From positions 620,001-684,000 of the forward strand of contig JAHBXT010000001.1 of NCBI GenBank assembly GCA_019636385.1: a stretch of 64,000 nt of DNA, given 5' to 3'. Positions 25,596 through 34,938 of this stretch are shown piece by piece (within the stretch, counting starts at the first letter, position 1; the number at the start of each line of letters is the position of its first letter). The notes beneath the pieces are model-generated. The model searched no databases. It was given only the letters and a program-made list of their open reading frames with translations, and was not told where the DNA came from. This DNA comes from Pirellulaceae bacterium (lineage in GTDB: Bacteria > Planctomycetota > Planctomycetia > Pirellulales > Pirellulaceae). Position numbers and translations under genes: made by a program.

Positions 25596-28079
25596 ATGTC
25601 TGACTCACAGAACCAGTCCAACACCCCACCCGATGAACAGATTACGCTGTCGAGTGATTCGACATACGATGCCGATTCGCTGAAGCACCTCAGCGATATG
25701 GAGCATGTGCGCGCTCGCCCGGCGATGTACATTGGCGATACGACCCTCAAAGGGCTGCACCATCTGGTCTACGAAGTCGTCGACAATTCGATCGACGAAG
25801 TCATGGCTGGCTACGCCAAGATGGTCAGCATCCAGATCAATCAGGATGGATCGGTAACGGTCGAGGATGATGGTCGCGGAATCCCAGTAGCACGTCACCC
25901 ACAACTGAGTGAACAGATGCAGCGCGAAGTCAGTACGCTGGAAGGCGTGATGACGGTGCTTAAGTTCGGCGGAAAGTTCGAGAAGAAGGCCTATCAGACG
26001 TCAGGTGGTTTGCACGGCGTGGGGGTAACGGTCGTCAACTTCTTGTCGGCTTGGTGCGAAGTAGAAGTTAGTCGCGAAGGTTTTGTATGGACGCAAAGCT
26101 ACGAGCGAGGTGTAGCCACCGGCCCTGTTGCCAAAGGACACGCCACGACCAAGATCGGTACTAAGACCACCTTCAAGCCCGATGCGGCCATCTTCCCTAA
26201 TACCAAGTTTGTGTTTGATACGCTGTATAAGCGCTTGCAGGAGCTGGCGTTTCTCAATAGCGGGGTGCGCATACGGTTCAAAGACGAGCGCATCGGCGAA
26301 TCCGATGAGTTTTATTACGAGCGTGGCATCGTTGAATTCGTTGAGCACCTCAATCGCGCTAGTGACGCTGTGCATCCCGATGTATTGCTGATCGAAGGTG
26401 ACCGCGAAGGCGTTAGCTATCAAGTGGCTATGCAGTATTCCACGGAATACACCGAGAATGTACAGTCCTATGTCAACAATATCCATACGATTGAAGGTGG
26501 CACGCATGTCTCTGGTTTCCGCGCCGCGTTGACTCGAGCGCTGAACGCTTACGGCAAGAAAGAAAACTTGTTGGAGAACCTAGCACCCACCGGCGAGGAC
26601 TTTCGCGAAGGCCTAACGGCCGTCATCAGCATTCGCGTACCGCACCCTCAATTCGAGGGACAGACCAAGACCAAGCTGGGTAACGGTGAAGTCGAGGGCA
26701 TCATCACCACCGCTGTCGGCGAGGCTTTGCAAAAGTACTTGGAAGAAAATCCTAAGAGCGCCAAGTCCATTGTTAAAAAGGGATTGCTGGCCTGCGAAGC
26801 GCGCGAAGCGGCGCGCAAGGCTAAAGACTTGCTGCGACAGCGCAAGAACGCGCTGAGCGGCGGTGGACTGCCCGGCAAGCTGCGTGACTGCATTAGCAAC
26901 AAGATGGAAGAGTGCGAAGTCTACCTGGTGGAAGGCGATTCCGCCGGTGGCAGCGCCGAAGGCGGTCGCTTCCGCGAATTCCAAGCGATCTTGCCGTTGC
27001 GCGGTAAGATCATCAACGCCTACAAGAGCCGCGAAGATAAGGTACTGGCTAACGAAGAAGTCAAGTCGATGATCCAAGCCATCGGTTGCGGTATCGGTGC
27101 CGATCAAGACATCAGCAAACGGCGCTACAACAAGGTCATCGTCATGACTGACGCCGACGTGGACGGATCTCACATTCGCACGCTTCTGTTGTGCTTTTTC
27201 TATCGGCAAATGTATCATTTGGTGGCCGGCGGTCACGTCTATTTAGCCCAGCCCCCGCTGTATCGCGTGGTGCGCGGGAAATCAAAGTACTACGTGCAAA
27301 CCGACGAAGAGATGAAGTCGCAATTGCTTGAGCGTGGCTTGTCCGATTGCTGGTTGGAGACGGACACTGGGCGGCGCATCGAGGCATTTCAAATGCGCAA
27401 GCTGTGCGAAACATTGGCCAGCATGGAAGACGCTATTGTGGCACTTGAGCGTCGTGGTGTGAGCCTAAAGGAGCATTCCCAGCGGATGGATCCGGAAACT
27501 AAACGCCTACCGATTTTTTTGTTGACTGTCGGTAAAGATACGCAGTGGTTTCACTCACGCGATGCGCTGGATAGCTTTATCCAGCAGAACAACATCCAAC
27601 TGGATGGCCAGGACAAAGGCGATCCAGCGGATACCAACGGCGATGGCGTTGTGGCGCACTATGTTGAGACGCACGAGGTCAAGTCAATCAATTCAGGGCT
27701 GAAGGATTTGCTGGAGCTGCAATTTACGATTGGCGACTTGATTCCTGAACAAAAGACGGGCAGTACCGAGTCCAAGTTTCATTTGCATCGCGAGGAGAAT
27801 CGGATTGGTATCGACGACTTGCGAGCGCTGCTGCCTGCCATTCGCAGCGCCGGCGAGCGTGGAATGCAACTGACACGCTTTAAGGGGCTAGGCGAAATGA
27901 ACCCCGAAGAATTGCGTGAAACCACATTGGATCGCAACAATCGAACATTGGTGCAGGTAACTCTAACCGATGCTGCCGCCGCCGACGAAATGTTCCGCGT
28001 CTTAATGGGCGACAAAGTCGAACCCCGTCGCCAATTCATCGAAAAGCACGCCCTAGAAGTGCGCAATCTGGACGTTTAG
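25596..28079 (+). CDS. gyrB: DNA gyrase subunit B
   Basis: 827 residues. GHKL ATPase motifs: EVVDNSIDEVMAGY, DDGRGIPV and TSGGLHGVGVTVVNFLSAW. The transducer domain is followed by the Toprim domain with EGDSAGGSAEGGR and DADVDGSHIRTLLL, and the C-terminal RFKGLGEMNPEELRETT, which marks GyrB rather than a distant ATPase. Compared with the roughly 640-residue Gram-positive enzyme, the region between the Toprim core and this C-terminal block is enlarged (about residues 560-760), as in many Gram-negative GyrB proteins. It introduces negative supercoils with GyrA, which is not in the window. It sits directly after frr, not next to dnaA/recF. Confidence 0.97.
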   Translation: MSDSQNQSNTPPDEQITLSSDSTYDADSLKHLSDMEHVRARPAMYIGDTTLKGLHHLVYEVVDNSIDEVMAGYAKMVSIQINQDGSVTVEDDGRGIPVARHPQLSEQMQREVSTLEGVMTVLKFGGKFEKKAYQTSGGLHGVGVTVVNFLSAWCEVEVSREGFVWTQSYERGVATGPVAKGHATTKIGTKTTFKPDAAIFPNTKFVFDTLYKRLQELAFLNSGVRIRFKDERIGESDEFYYERGIVEFVEHLNRASDAVHPDVLLIEGDREGVSYQVAMQYSTEYTENVQSYVNNIHTIEGGTHVSGFRAALTRALNAYGKKENLLENLAPTGEDFREGLTAVISIRVPHPQFEGQTKTKLGNGEVEGIITTAVGEALQKYLEENPKSAKSIVKKGLLACEAREAARKAKDLLRQRKNALSGGGLPGKLRDCISNKMEECEVYLVEGDSAGGSAEGGRFREFQAILPLRGKIINAYKSREDKVLANEEVKSMIQAIGCGIGADQDISKRRYNKVIVMTDADVDGSHIRTLLLCFFYRQMYHLVAGGHVYLAQPPLYRVVRGKSKYYVQTDEEMKSQLLERGLSDCWLETDTGRRIEAFQMRKLCETLASMEDAIVALERRGVSLKEHSQRMDPETKRLPIFLLTVGKDTQWFHSRDALDSFIQQNNIQLDGQDKGDPADTNGDGVVAHYVETHEVKSINSGLKDLLELQFTIGDLIPEQKTGSTESKFHLHREENRIGIDDLRALLPAIRSAGERGMQLTRFKGLGEMNPEELRETTLDRNNRTLVQVTLTDAAAADEMFRVLMGDKVEPRRQFIEKHALEVRNLDV

Positions 28080-28283
28080 CCAGTATGGCTTGATTCGGCT
28101 AGGACAATCTGTGTAGTGCTTTCGTTCGGGCCGACAACTTAGCCGCTGACCGTAATCTCCTTCGAGCAATCCTCGAAACGACAGGTCTTCCTCCAGATCG
28201 GGCCAGTGTAGTCCAAAAGGGTGAAACTTCTGCGTTGTTAAGCGGTCGAGCAGTTCCGCGAGAAAGTCACGGATTGTCGGCAA
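28080..28283 (-). pseudogene. Remnant with DUF2442-like segment
   Basis: A short frame from a TTG at 28283 that runs into the 3' end of gyrB. It contains GLHWPDLEEDLSFRGLLEG, which strongly resembles the C-terminal end of DUF2442 proteins. The first half of that small domain is missing, and what follows the segment is not conserved in appearance. DUF2442 genes often accompany DUF4160 genes in small mobile pairs; no partner is present. I take it as a decayed copy rather than a working gene. Confidence 0.4.
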
Positions 28284-28326
28284 TAGGAACGCGAGTTACC
28301 ACTCCGGTTTCCATCGCAACTGACAA

Positions 28327-29283
28327 TTACGGCTCCTCAGCGACCGTGTCGGATCCAACCGCGCTGCGGCGCGCGGGTTTGGTAATGACGGTTAGTCGTG
28401 GAATGGTTGTGGTCCCGCCATGAAAGGTTCGGCCGGTTTCCAGATAGTGATCAAACACGAAGACCCCGTTTTTGGCGTTGCCGGCCCGCAAGCAACGCAG
28501 AATGGCCGGATGCTGACATTCTTGGCAGACGACGCGCAAGCCATGGCTGTCGACCAGTTGATGCACCAGCTTGGCGAACTGTTGGTTCTCAGTCAGACTG
28601 CCAAACGACCAACCGTGGAATTTTGCCAAGCGACCATCAATGGTTAGACGGATTTGGCTTTGTAACGCCTGCAACTCGCCGCCCAGGCTCGTCAGCTCTT
28701 GGTGTGCTTGAGCCAGTTGCGCTTGCGGCATTGCCATGCGCCGTTTGAGTCCTAGATAGACTTTGTCAGCGAGTAGTTCGGCAGCACGCAGGTACAATTG
28801 CTTATGCTGCACGGATAGCTCAGCATGTTGTGGCGGCAACACGATCTCCAGCAACGCAATTGGCTCGGTTAAATGCAGGATTGGCGCGAACAGCAGCCGG
28901 TGGCCAGTTGGATTGTAGTTGGCGGCGGAGGATGGTGGTCCACTTGGCTGTGTGTTGCCGCCGGTCGTACCGGCAGGTTCAATCATCAGCGACTTCTTTT
29001 GATACCACGCGAATTGTACCAACCGCTCATGTTTCTTCTGCTGCGCCACCGACGGTAACACCTGCTCCATGCGATAGCGGACGCCAAATACTGCACCTTG
29101 GATCTTCATCCAGGCTACGGCCGCCTGGGCACCAAGCAGATCGGCTAGCAGCGGTAGAAGCTGCTCCAGAAAACTTTGAAGCGGCAGATCGCTATCGACG
29201 ATTGCCGACAATTGCCCGGTGCGTTGCGACGCATCGCCTGACTGCGGCAGTTGAGCCAGCGTCTGTTGCAGTACCGCAGTCAT
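28327..29283 (-). CDS. GAF-like domain protein linked to the export locus
   Basis: 318 residues, no signal peptide or membrane span. Residues 30-185 look like a degenerate GAF domain and are similar in layout to the first GAF of the divergent neighbour at 29667: a SFLEQLLPLLADLLGAQAAVAW helix/strand, then LLFAPILHLTEPIALLEIV, then a helix ending LADKVYLGLKRR. A short coiled coil (190-215) and a conserved-looking C-terminal part (FAKLVHQLVDSHGLRVVCQ, ILRCLRAGNAKNGVFVFDHY) follow. The C-terminal region has Cys residues in CQECQHP. It is divergently transcribed from the GAF-HlyD gene, which suggests a shared function, perhaps sensing or assembly. The specific role is unknown. Confidence 0.65.
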   Translation of the reverse strand: MTAVLQQTLAQLPQSGDASQRTGQLSAIVDSDLPLQSFLEQLLPLLADLLGAQAAVAWMKIQGAVFGVRYRMEQVLPSVAQQKKHERLVQFAWYQKKSLMIEPAGTTGGNTQPSGPPSSAANYNPTGHRLLFAPILHLTEPIALLEIVLPPQHAELSVQHKQLYLRAAELLADKVYLGLKRRMAMPQAQLAQAHQELTSLGGELQALQSQIRLTIDGRLAKFHGWSFGSLTENQQFAKLVHQLVDSHGLRVVCQECQHPAILRCLRAGNAKNGVFVFDHYLETGRTFHGGTTTIPRLTVITKPARRSAVGSDTVAEEP

Positions 29284-29666
29284 GTGGCGCTCGAATTCTC
29301 TGGCATGGACATTTTGGAATTACAAGCTTCAATCAGGAACGATAGTCATGCTCAGTGTAAGGGTGGCCGTACTCCCAACTCACGGAGTGAATCGGAGAAC
29401 CACCAGGCGATGAGCACGAATCCGGACACTGACATCCACTTCAGTACAACCGCTATTTGCCTCACAGGGCGTGCGGCTCTTAAAAAACCCACCGCTGAGC
29501 GCAGTCAGCCACTCTGAAGACCCATTTCGTCTACGGTCTAGCGACGGATAATACCCAGGGGCACCGCACAAGCCCCCCCAAACGATGTATTTGCCTGTGC
29601 GCGGCAGTTTGTTTATACTCTTTGTTAATACAAAATGCAACTTCTCCTTGAAAGGGGAAACTAGTC
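29284..29666. other. Divergent intergenic region of the export locus
   Basis: 383 bases between two GAF-containing genes. It holds the promoter listed at 29591-29619 and a strong ribosome site (AAAGGGGA, about 29651-29658) for the plus-strand operon. A C-rich run sits just before the promoter (29571-29579). Small open frames on either strand show no motif I recognise. Confidence 0.5.
29591..29619 (+). promoter_or_regulatory. Candidate sigma-70 promoter of the GAF-HlyD operon
   Basis: TTGCCT at 29591-29596 and TATACT at 29614-29619 with a 17-base spacer; both are close to the consensus. The ATG of the first gene is at 29667, which allows a leader of about 40 bases containing AAAGGGGA. Confidence 0.5.
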
Positions 29667-31718
29667 ATGTCATCAGTTCCTTCGCCGGAATCGGTTGAAG
29701 AGACCAAACAACAGATACGCGGGCTGATTAGCGAGATCGCCGATTTGTCGCGCGGGGATGTGCCTGCGGAAGAGTATTTTCCGGCAGTACTCAAGCGCAT
29801 CGTCGATGCCCTGGCTGCAATTGGTGGAGCCATTTGGTTGTTGGACGACTCCAACCAAATGCGGCTGGGCTATCACATCAATGTCAACAGTGAATTGCTG
29901 GAAGCCGACAACGAGGATGCTCAAAAGCACGCTCGGCTGCTGAGTCGATTGATGGCCCGTGGCAAGAGCGAGTTAGTTCCGCCCCATTCGATGTTGGGGG
30001 AAGACCAGCAAGAGGGAAACCCGTCCCAGTATTTGTTGATTGTAGCTCCGCTGACCAGCGGCAAGCAAGCGTCGGGGCTGGTGGAAGTCTTTCAGCGTCC
30101 CGATTCGTCTCCCAATATTCAACGCGGCTACATGCGTTTTCTGGATCAGATGGCCGGGTTGATTGGCGAGTGGCTCAAAGGGCATCACTTGCAAAAGGTG
30201 GCCGACCGTCAAGTCATGTGGCAGCAGGCCGACCACTTTGCGCGGATGGTCCACGACAATCTGGATCGCCGAGACACCGCCTACACGATTGCCAACGAAG
30301 GACGACAACTGATTGGCTGCGATCGCGTGAGTGTCGCCATTTTGCGCGGCCGCAAGTGCAAAGTTGAAGCCATTAGCGGTCAAGATTCAATCGAAGGTCG
30401 CTCGAACATTGTCACGGCGCTTAACAAACTGGCGACGCGCGTTGTAGCGGCAGGACAATCGCTGTGGTACGACGGTCGCACCGAAGAGTTGCCCCCGCAA
30501 CTGGAAGAAGCTGTCGAAGAATATGTGGACCTGTCGCACGGTCGCTCGATTGTTGTGCTGCCCATTCGTCGGCCAGAAAAGCTGATCACTGGCGACGTTC
30601 AATCGAAACAAAAGGTGCAGCGCGAGGATACTTCCAAGAACGAAATCATCGGAGCGCTGATCGTTGAGCAAATCGAAAGTCAGATTTCGACGGAAACGTT
30701 GCGCACGCGCTGCGACCTCGTTTACGAACACGCCGCACGAGCCCTCAGTAATTCGATCAGCCACAGCGATCTGTTTTTGATGCCGCTGTGGAAATTTCTG
30801 AGCCGCCTGACGTGGCTATTTCGCGGTTCGGCTTTCCCCAAGACCATGACCGTGCTCAGCCTATTGACGGTTGGTCTGTTGGCCATGTTCCTGGTACGTA
30901 TCCAGTTCAATCTCAAGGCCAACGGCGTGCTGAAGCCATTGGTCGAGCGGCAAGTATTCTCCCATGAGAACGGCGAGATCGAGCAAGTGCTAGTCGATCA
31001 TGGCGATACCGTTGTGGCTGGCCAGCCGCTGGTTATTCTACGAAACCGGGAATTGGAAGTTGAGTACAAACGGCTGCAGGGTGAGCTTGAGCAGACGCTA
31101 GAACAGTCGCTGGTCACGACGCGCATGGCCAGCAGTCGCGACATTCCGCTTACCGATCGGACTCAAGCCAGCGGGCAGGTGGAAGAATTGAAGATTCGCA
31201 AGGCGACGTTGACAGAACAATTGAAACTGATCGACGAACGCCGTGAGCAATTGATACGCCGCAGCCCTATTAACGGTGTGGTCATGGACTGGAAGTTGAA
31301 AGAGAGGCTGCGAGCCCGCCCGGTTGTTGTGGGCCAAGTGCTGGTCAACGTGGCTGACACCACGCAGGACTGGGAGCTGGAGTTGATGATGCCCGAAAAA
31401 CGCATGAAACACATGGACGATGCCGTCTTGGCGCAAGACCGCCAGCCGCTGGATGTCAGTTTCGTGCTGGCATCTGACCCGTCGGTGTATCATACCGGCA
31501 AACTGCCCGTGCAGGCGATTCACGCGCGAGCCCAATTGGACACTACCGACGGTCCGGTGGTCAAGATGCGAGTCCAACCTGACGAAATGAGCAAGTTGAC
31601 CAGGCGCCCCAATACCACTGTCATTGCCAAAGTAAACTGTGGGCGGCGCTCGGCCGCCTTTGTATGGTTCCACGAGGTTGTCGAGTGGTTCCAAGCCAAT
31701 GTGCTCTTTCGACTTTAA
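29667..31718 (+). CDS. GAF-GAF-transmembrane-HlyD fusion protein
   Basis: 683 residues. Residues 33-172 and 195-365 are two GAF-like domains, expected to be cytoplasmic. One membrane span follows (about 394-411, TVLSLLTVGLLAMFLVRI). The part after it is a periplasmic adaptor (HlyD/RND membrane-fusion type): GVLKPLVERQVFSHENGEIEQVLVDHGDTVVAGQPLVIL (start of the lipoyl-like hairpin, residues 420-458), a helical pair, then RRSPINGVVMDW and a beta-barrel. The layout suggests a single protein that can read a cytoplasmic signal and contact the periplasmic side. It heads an operon with a second adaptor and an M50-HlyD protein. The GAF ligand is unknown; family assignments are good, the role is inferred. 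Confidence 0.82.
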   Translation: MSSVPSPESVEETKQQIRGLISEIADLSRGDVPAEEYFPAVLKRIVDALAAIGGAIWLLDDSNQMRLGYHINVNSELLEADNEDAQKHARLLSRLMARGKSELVPPHSMLGEDQQEGNPSQYLLIVAPLTSGKQASGLVEVFQRPDSSPNIQRGYMRFLDQMAGLIGEWLKGHHLQKVADRQVMWQQADHFARMVHDNLDRRDTAYTIANEGRQLIGCDRVSVAILRGRKCKVEAISGQDSIEGRSNIVTALNKLATRVVAAGQSLWYDGRTEELPPQLEEAVEEYVDLSHGRSIVVLPIRRPEKLITGDVQSKQKVQREDTSKNEIIGALIVEQIESQISTETLRTRCDLVYEHAARALSNSISHSDLFLMPLWKFLSRLTWLFRGSAFPKTMTVLSLLTVGLLAMFLVRIQFNLKANGVLKPLVERQVFSHENGEIEQVLVDHGDTVVAGQPLVILRNRELEVEYKRLQGELEQTLEQSLVTTRMASSRDIPLTDRTQASGQVEELKIRKATLTEQLKLIDERREQLIRRSPINGVVMDWKLKERLRARPVVVGQVLVNVADTTQDWELELMMPEKRMKHMDDAVLAQDRQPLDVSFVLASDPSVYHTGKLPVQAIHARAQLDTTDGPVVKMRVQPDEMSKLTRRPNTTVIAKVNCGRRSAAFVWFHEVVEWFQANVLFRL

Positions 31719-31728
31719 CGGACTAATC

Positions 31729-32652
31729 ATGATGCGGAGTCTGTCCATGCCGTGTGCGAAATTCGTGCTTCAATGTGTACTCACTACAGCCTGCTTGATG
31801 CGGGCTGTCCCCTGTTGGGGTCAGTCGGGTGTTTTGGAAGACGATAACTTTCTCGTCGAGTGCTTGCGGAAGATTGAAGTGGCCGCTCAAGCCGATGGAC
31901 TGATTGCAGAAATGCTTGTTGAAGAAGGTGATTCCGTCCCCGCGGACGGCGTACTGTTTCGCATCGACAATCGAGTCGCCAACGCTCAACTGGAAGTAGC
32001 CAAGCAAGAGCTAGAGGCGGCGATCATGCAAGCCAAACAGGATGCAGATGTTCGTTTTGCTAAGTCAACCTACGCGGTCGCCCAAGCTGAAGCCGAAGCT
32101 GAGATTAAACTGCTGCAACGCGGGGCATCCAATGAAACTATGGTCCGGCGAAAGAATTTAGAGCGTGACAAGACCAAGCTGCAAATCGAAGTTGCCGAAG
32201 TCAAGCGCCAAACCGACCAAGTGGCAGTAAACGTTGCCGAGGCTAAGAAAAGTTCTGCCATGGTGCAGCTCAGTCTGTACGACATTCAAGCTCCGTGGGA
32301 TGCTGTGGTGATCGAGCGTCTCAAGGATCAAGGTGCTTGGATTCGTGCGGGGGAACCAGTGCTGACCATTCAGCACATGTACGAAATGCGTGTCGTCGGC
32401 TATATCGCATTGCGAACGCTGGATGAAAAGGGCATGTCGGTGGCCAGCCTAGAAGGCGCTCCGATCCGCATTGCCGTCAAGATTTCTCCGACTCACAAGC
32501 ATGTTGTCGACAGTCAGGTCGAATTTGTCAGCGGTGCTATTGACACATCAGCCAGAATCAAAATTTGGACTCGCATAAAGAATCAGCAGGTTGGCGATTC
32601 ATGGCTGCTGCGGTCGGGAATGCCGGCGCAAGTCACGATCTCGGCGCGGTAG
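31729..32652 (+). CDS. Small HlyD-type periplasmic adaptor
   Basis: 307 residues from the ATG at 31729, ten bases after the preceding stop; the longer frame from 31639 overlaps that gene. A signal peptide (CVLTTACLMRAVPCWGQ) is followed by EVAAQADGLIAEMLVEEGDSVPADGVLFRIDNR, the lipoyl-like first half, a long alpha-hairpin (residues 85-185), then LYDIQAPWDAVVIERLKDQGAWIRAGEPVLTI, the second half. The protein lacks an N-terminal membrane anchor, so it is probably free or lipoprotein-like in the periplasm. It lies between two other adaptor-bearing proteins in the same operon. Confidence 0.85.
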   Translation: MMRSLSMPCAKFVLQCVLTTACLMRAVPCWGQSGVLEDDNFLVECLRKIEVAAQADGLIAEMLVEEGDSVPADGVLFRIDNRVANAQLEVAKQELEAAIMQAKQDADVRFAKSTYAVAQAEAEAEIKLLQRGASNETMVRRKNLERDKTKLQIEVAEVKRQTDQVAVNVAEAKKSSAMVQLSLYDIQAPWDAVVIERLKDQGAWIRAGEPVLTIQHMYEMRVVGYIALRTLDEKGMSVASLEGAPIRIAVKISPTHKHVVDSQVEFVSGAIDTSARIKIWTRIKNQQVGDSWLLRSGMPAQVTISAR

Positions 32653-32700
32653 GCGGTTGAATTTCATCTACAAATCGTAACCGCCAGGGACTGAATCCAC

Positions 32701-34938
32701 ATGACCACTATGGCCGACAGCCTCGTCAACAGCGCATTGCGACCGCTGCGAGTGCGCCGTCGGCCAGACCTGCAAGCCGAACGGCATCTGTACCACGGAC
32801 GTAGCTATTGGGTGGTCAAGGAACCGGTCGGACTCAATTACTTCCGCTTCCATGACGAAGAGTACGCGATTCTGAATATGCTGGATGGCCACATCAGCCT
32901 GCAACAGATCAAAGATCGCTTTCAGGCGCAGTTCGCTCCGCAGCGGATAACGCTGCACGACTTGCAGCAGTTCATCGGTATGTTGCACCGTAGCGGCTTG
33001 GTCATCTCGCAAGCCACTGGTCAGGGTAGGCAACTGCGCCGCCGGGGCGATGAGAAGAAAAAGAAAGAATTACTGGGCAAACTGGCAAACATTTTTGCAC
33101 TCCGCTTTCGCGGTATAGACCCGGAACGTATTCTTGGCTTCTTAAATCCATTTACTTGGTGGATTTTTACTTTACCGGTACTGATCTTAATCGCCATTTT
33201 TGGTCTCAGCGCGTTGACGTTGGTGCTGGTCAATTTCCAAGAGTTTCGCAGCAAGTTACCCACCTTTGAACAGTTTTTTGCTGCTCACAACTGGATCTAT
33301 CTGGGCGTGACCATGGGTTTGGTCAAGATTCTGCACGAATTCGGCCACGGCCTGAGTTGCAAGCGGTACGGTGGCGAATGTCACGAAATGGGTGTAATGT
33401 TCCTGGTGTTTACTCCCTGCCTGTACTGCAACGTTTCCGATTCGTGGATGCTGCCAAACAAGTGGCATCGCGTGTTCATTGGTGCGGCTGGCATGTACGT
33501 TGAATTAACTCTGGCCTCGATTGCCACTTATTTGTGGTGGTTCAGCGAGCCGGGGATGTTTAACTTTCTGTGCCTGTCGGTGATGTTTATCTGCTCCGTC
33601 AGCACCGTGGTGTTCAATGGCAATCCATTGCTGCGGTTCGATGGCTACTACATATTGATGGATATTCTGGAGATCCCGAATCTACGTCAAAAGGCAACCG
33701 AGATACTCAAACGGTGGTTTCAGCAGAAGTGTTTAGGTCTGGAACTACAAGACAATCCATTCCTGCCACAGCGAAACAAAATGTGGTTTGGTTTGTTCAC
33801 CGTCGCGTCGGTGATCTATCGCTGGGTGGTCGTTTTTTCGATCATGATGTTTTTGATCAAAGTGTTGGAGCCTTACGGGCTGCAAGCACTAGGGCGAATC
33901 GTGGCCGCTGCCGGCGTGGTAGGCATGATCGCCAAACCATGTTGGGATGTGATTAAATTCTTCCGAACTCCGGGGCGAGCGAGTAAAATGAAGCGCAAGA
34001 ACATGGTGGTTTCCTCGGCGGTAGCGGCTGCTATTTTGGCGACAATCATCTGGCTGCCACTTCCATTTCACGTAAGTTGTGCAGTTGAAATCCAGCCCCA
34101 GGACAGCAAGCAAGTCTATGCCATACTGCCCGGACGATTGGTTCAGTGGCACAAGCGACCCGGCGACTCTGTCAAAAATGGTGACGTAATCGCCCAGCTA
34201 GATAACATCGCGGAACGTGCGCAGTTGGCTCAATACGAAGGCGAATTGGCTGAAGCTCAAGTTCGATTGAATGTGCTCAAGGATCAATCGCAGCTTGAGA
34301 ACGCTCGTGCCCAGCTTGAAATCCAGCAAGAGAAGGTTCGTTCTCGAGAAGTTCTGGTTCGAGAAATACGTGACCGCTTAGCACAGTTGACGGTGGTTGC
34401 TACCGACGATGGCGTGGTCTTCCCTCCGCCACCAAAGCCCATTCCCAAACATGTATCGGAGGAAGAGCAGCTGCCCAGTTGGAGCGACAGTCCGTTCGAC
34501 TCCAAGAACCAAGATGCCTACTTTGCCGAATCCGATCTTTTGTGTTTGATTGGTCAGCCCGACGCCTGGGAGGCTATCCTGGTCATCGATCAACATGACA
34601 TCGACTTGGTGCGCGAAAATCAAGGTGTGGAAATACTACTGGAGGCCGACCGAATGCAGTCGCTGTCTGGCAAAATAGCTAGGATATCAGAGATGGACAT
34701 GAAAGAGGCTCCTGAGAACATCTCGCTACAATCGGGGGGGCGCCTGGATACAGAAATGACAGCATCAGGAAAATTAAAGCCGATTAGCACTTCGTACCAA
34801 GCCCGTGTTCCATTGGAAAGCGTACAATTACCCATGCGCATCGGGTATCGGGGACAGGCTCGGGTGTATGTCGGCTGGAAATCGCTGGGCTGGAGAGTCT
34901 ACCGCTTTTTTGCACGAACGTTTCGCTTGGAGATTTAG
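32701..34938 (+). CDS. PqqD-like domain - M50 metalloprotease - HlyD fusion
   Basis: 745 residues. Residues 25-105 resemble the PqqD/RiPP-recognition wing: YWVVKEPVGLNYFRFHDEEY, ILNMLDGHISLQQI, LQQFIGMLHRSGLVIS. A membrane region with M50 (site-2-protease-like) motifs follows: HEFGH at 212-216 (zinc), a conserved CLYCNVSDSW block, and NGNPLLRFDG at 306-315, the second metal motif. Several membrane spans lie between 150 and 450. From about 465 to the end is a periplasmic adaptor arm: YAILPGRLVQWHKRPGDSVKNGDVIAQL, a coiled-coil hairpin, then a beta domain. Similar M50/HlyD fusions are known in peptide export clusters. Zinc and peptide roles are likely; the substrate is not known. Confidence 0.85.
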   Translation: MTTMADSLVNSALRPLRVRRRPDLQAERHLYHGRSYWVVKEPVGLNYFRFHDEEYAILNMLDGHISLQQIKDRFQAQFAPQRITLHDLQQFIGMLHRSGLVISQATGQGRQLRRRGDEKKKKELLGKLANIFALRFRGIDPERILGFLNPFTWWIFTLPVLILIAIFGLSALTLVLVNFQEFRSKLPTFEQFFAAHNWIYLGVTMGLVKILHEFGHGLSCKRYGGECHEMGVMFLVFTPCLYCNVSDSWMLPNKWHRVFIGAAGMYVELTLASIATYLWWFSEPGMFNFLCLSVMFICSVSTVVFNGNPLLRFDGYYILMDILEIPNLRQKATEILKRWFQQKCLGLELQDNPFLPQRNKMWFGLFTVASVIYRWVVVFSIMMFLIKVLEPYGLQALGRIVAAAGVVGMIAKPCWDVIKFFRTPGRASKMKRKNMVVSSAVAAAILATIIWLPLPFHVSCAVEIQPQDSKQVYAILPGRLVQWHKRPGDSVKNGDVIAQLDNIAERAQLAQYEGELAEAQVRLNVLKDQSQLENARAQLEIQQEKVRSREVLVREIRDRLAQLTVVATDDGVVFPPPPKPIPKHVSEEEQLPSWSDSPFDSKNQDAYFAESDLLCLIGQPDAWEAILVIDQHDIDLVRENQGVEILLEADRMQSLSGKIARISEMDMKEAPENISLQSGGRLDTEMTASGKLKPISTSYQARVPLESVQLPMRIGYRGQARVYVGWKSLGWRVYRFFARTFRLEI

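Noticed and set aside
26613..27236. Long minus-strand frame inside gyrB
   Set aside because: It is a shadow of gyrB; the plus strand carries unmistakable GyrB motifs.
29380..29640. 86-codon minus-strand frame in the divergent region
   Set aside because: It crosses the candidate promoter and has no recognisable domain.
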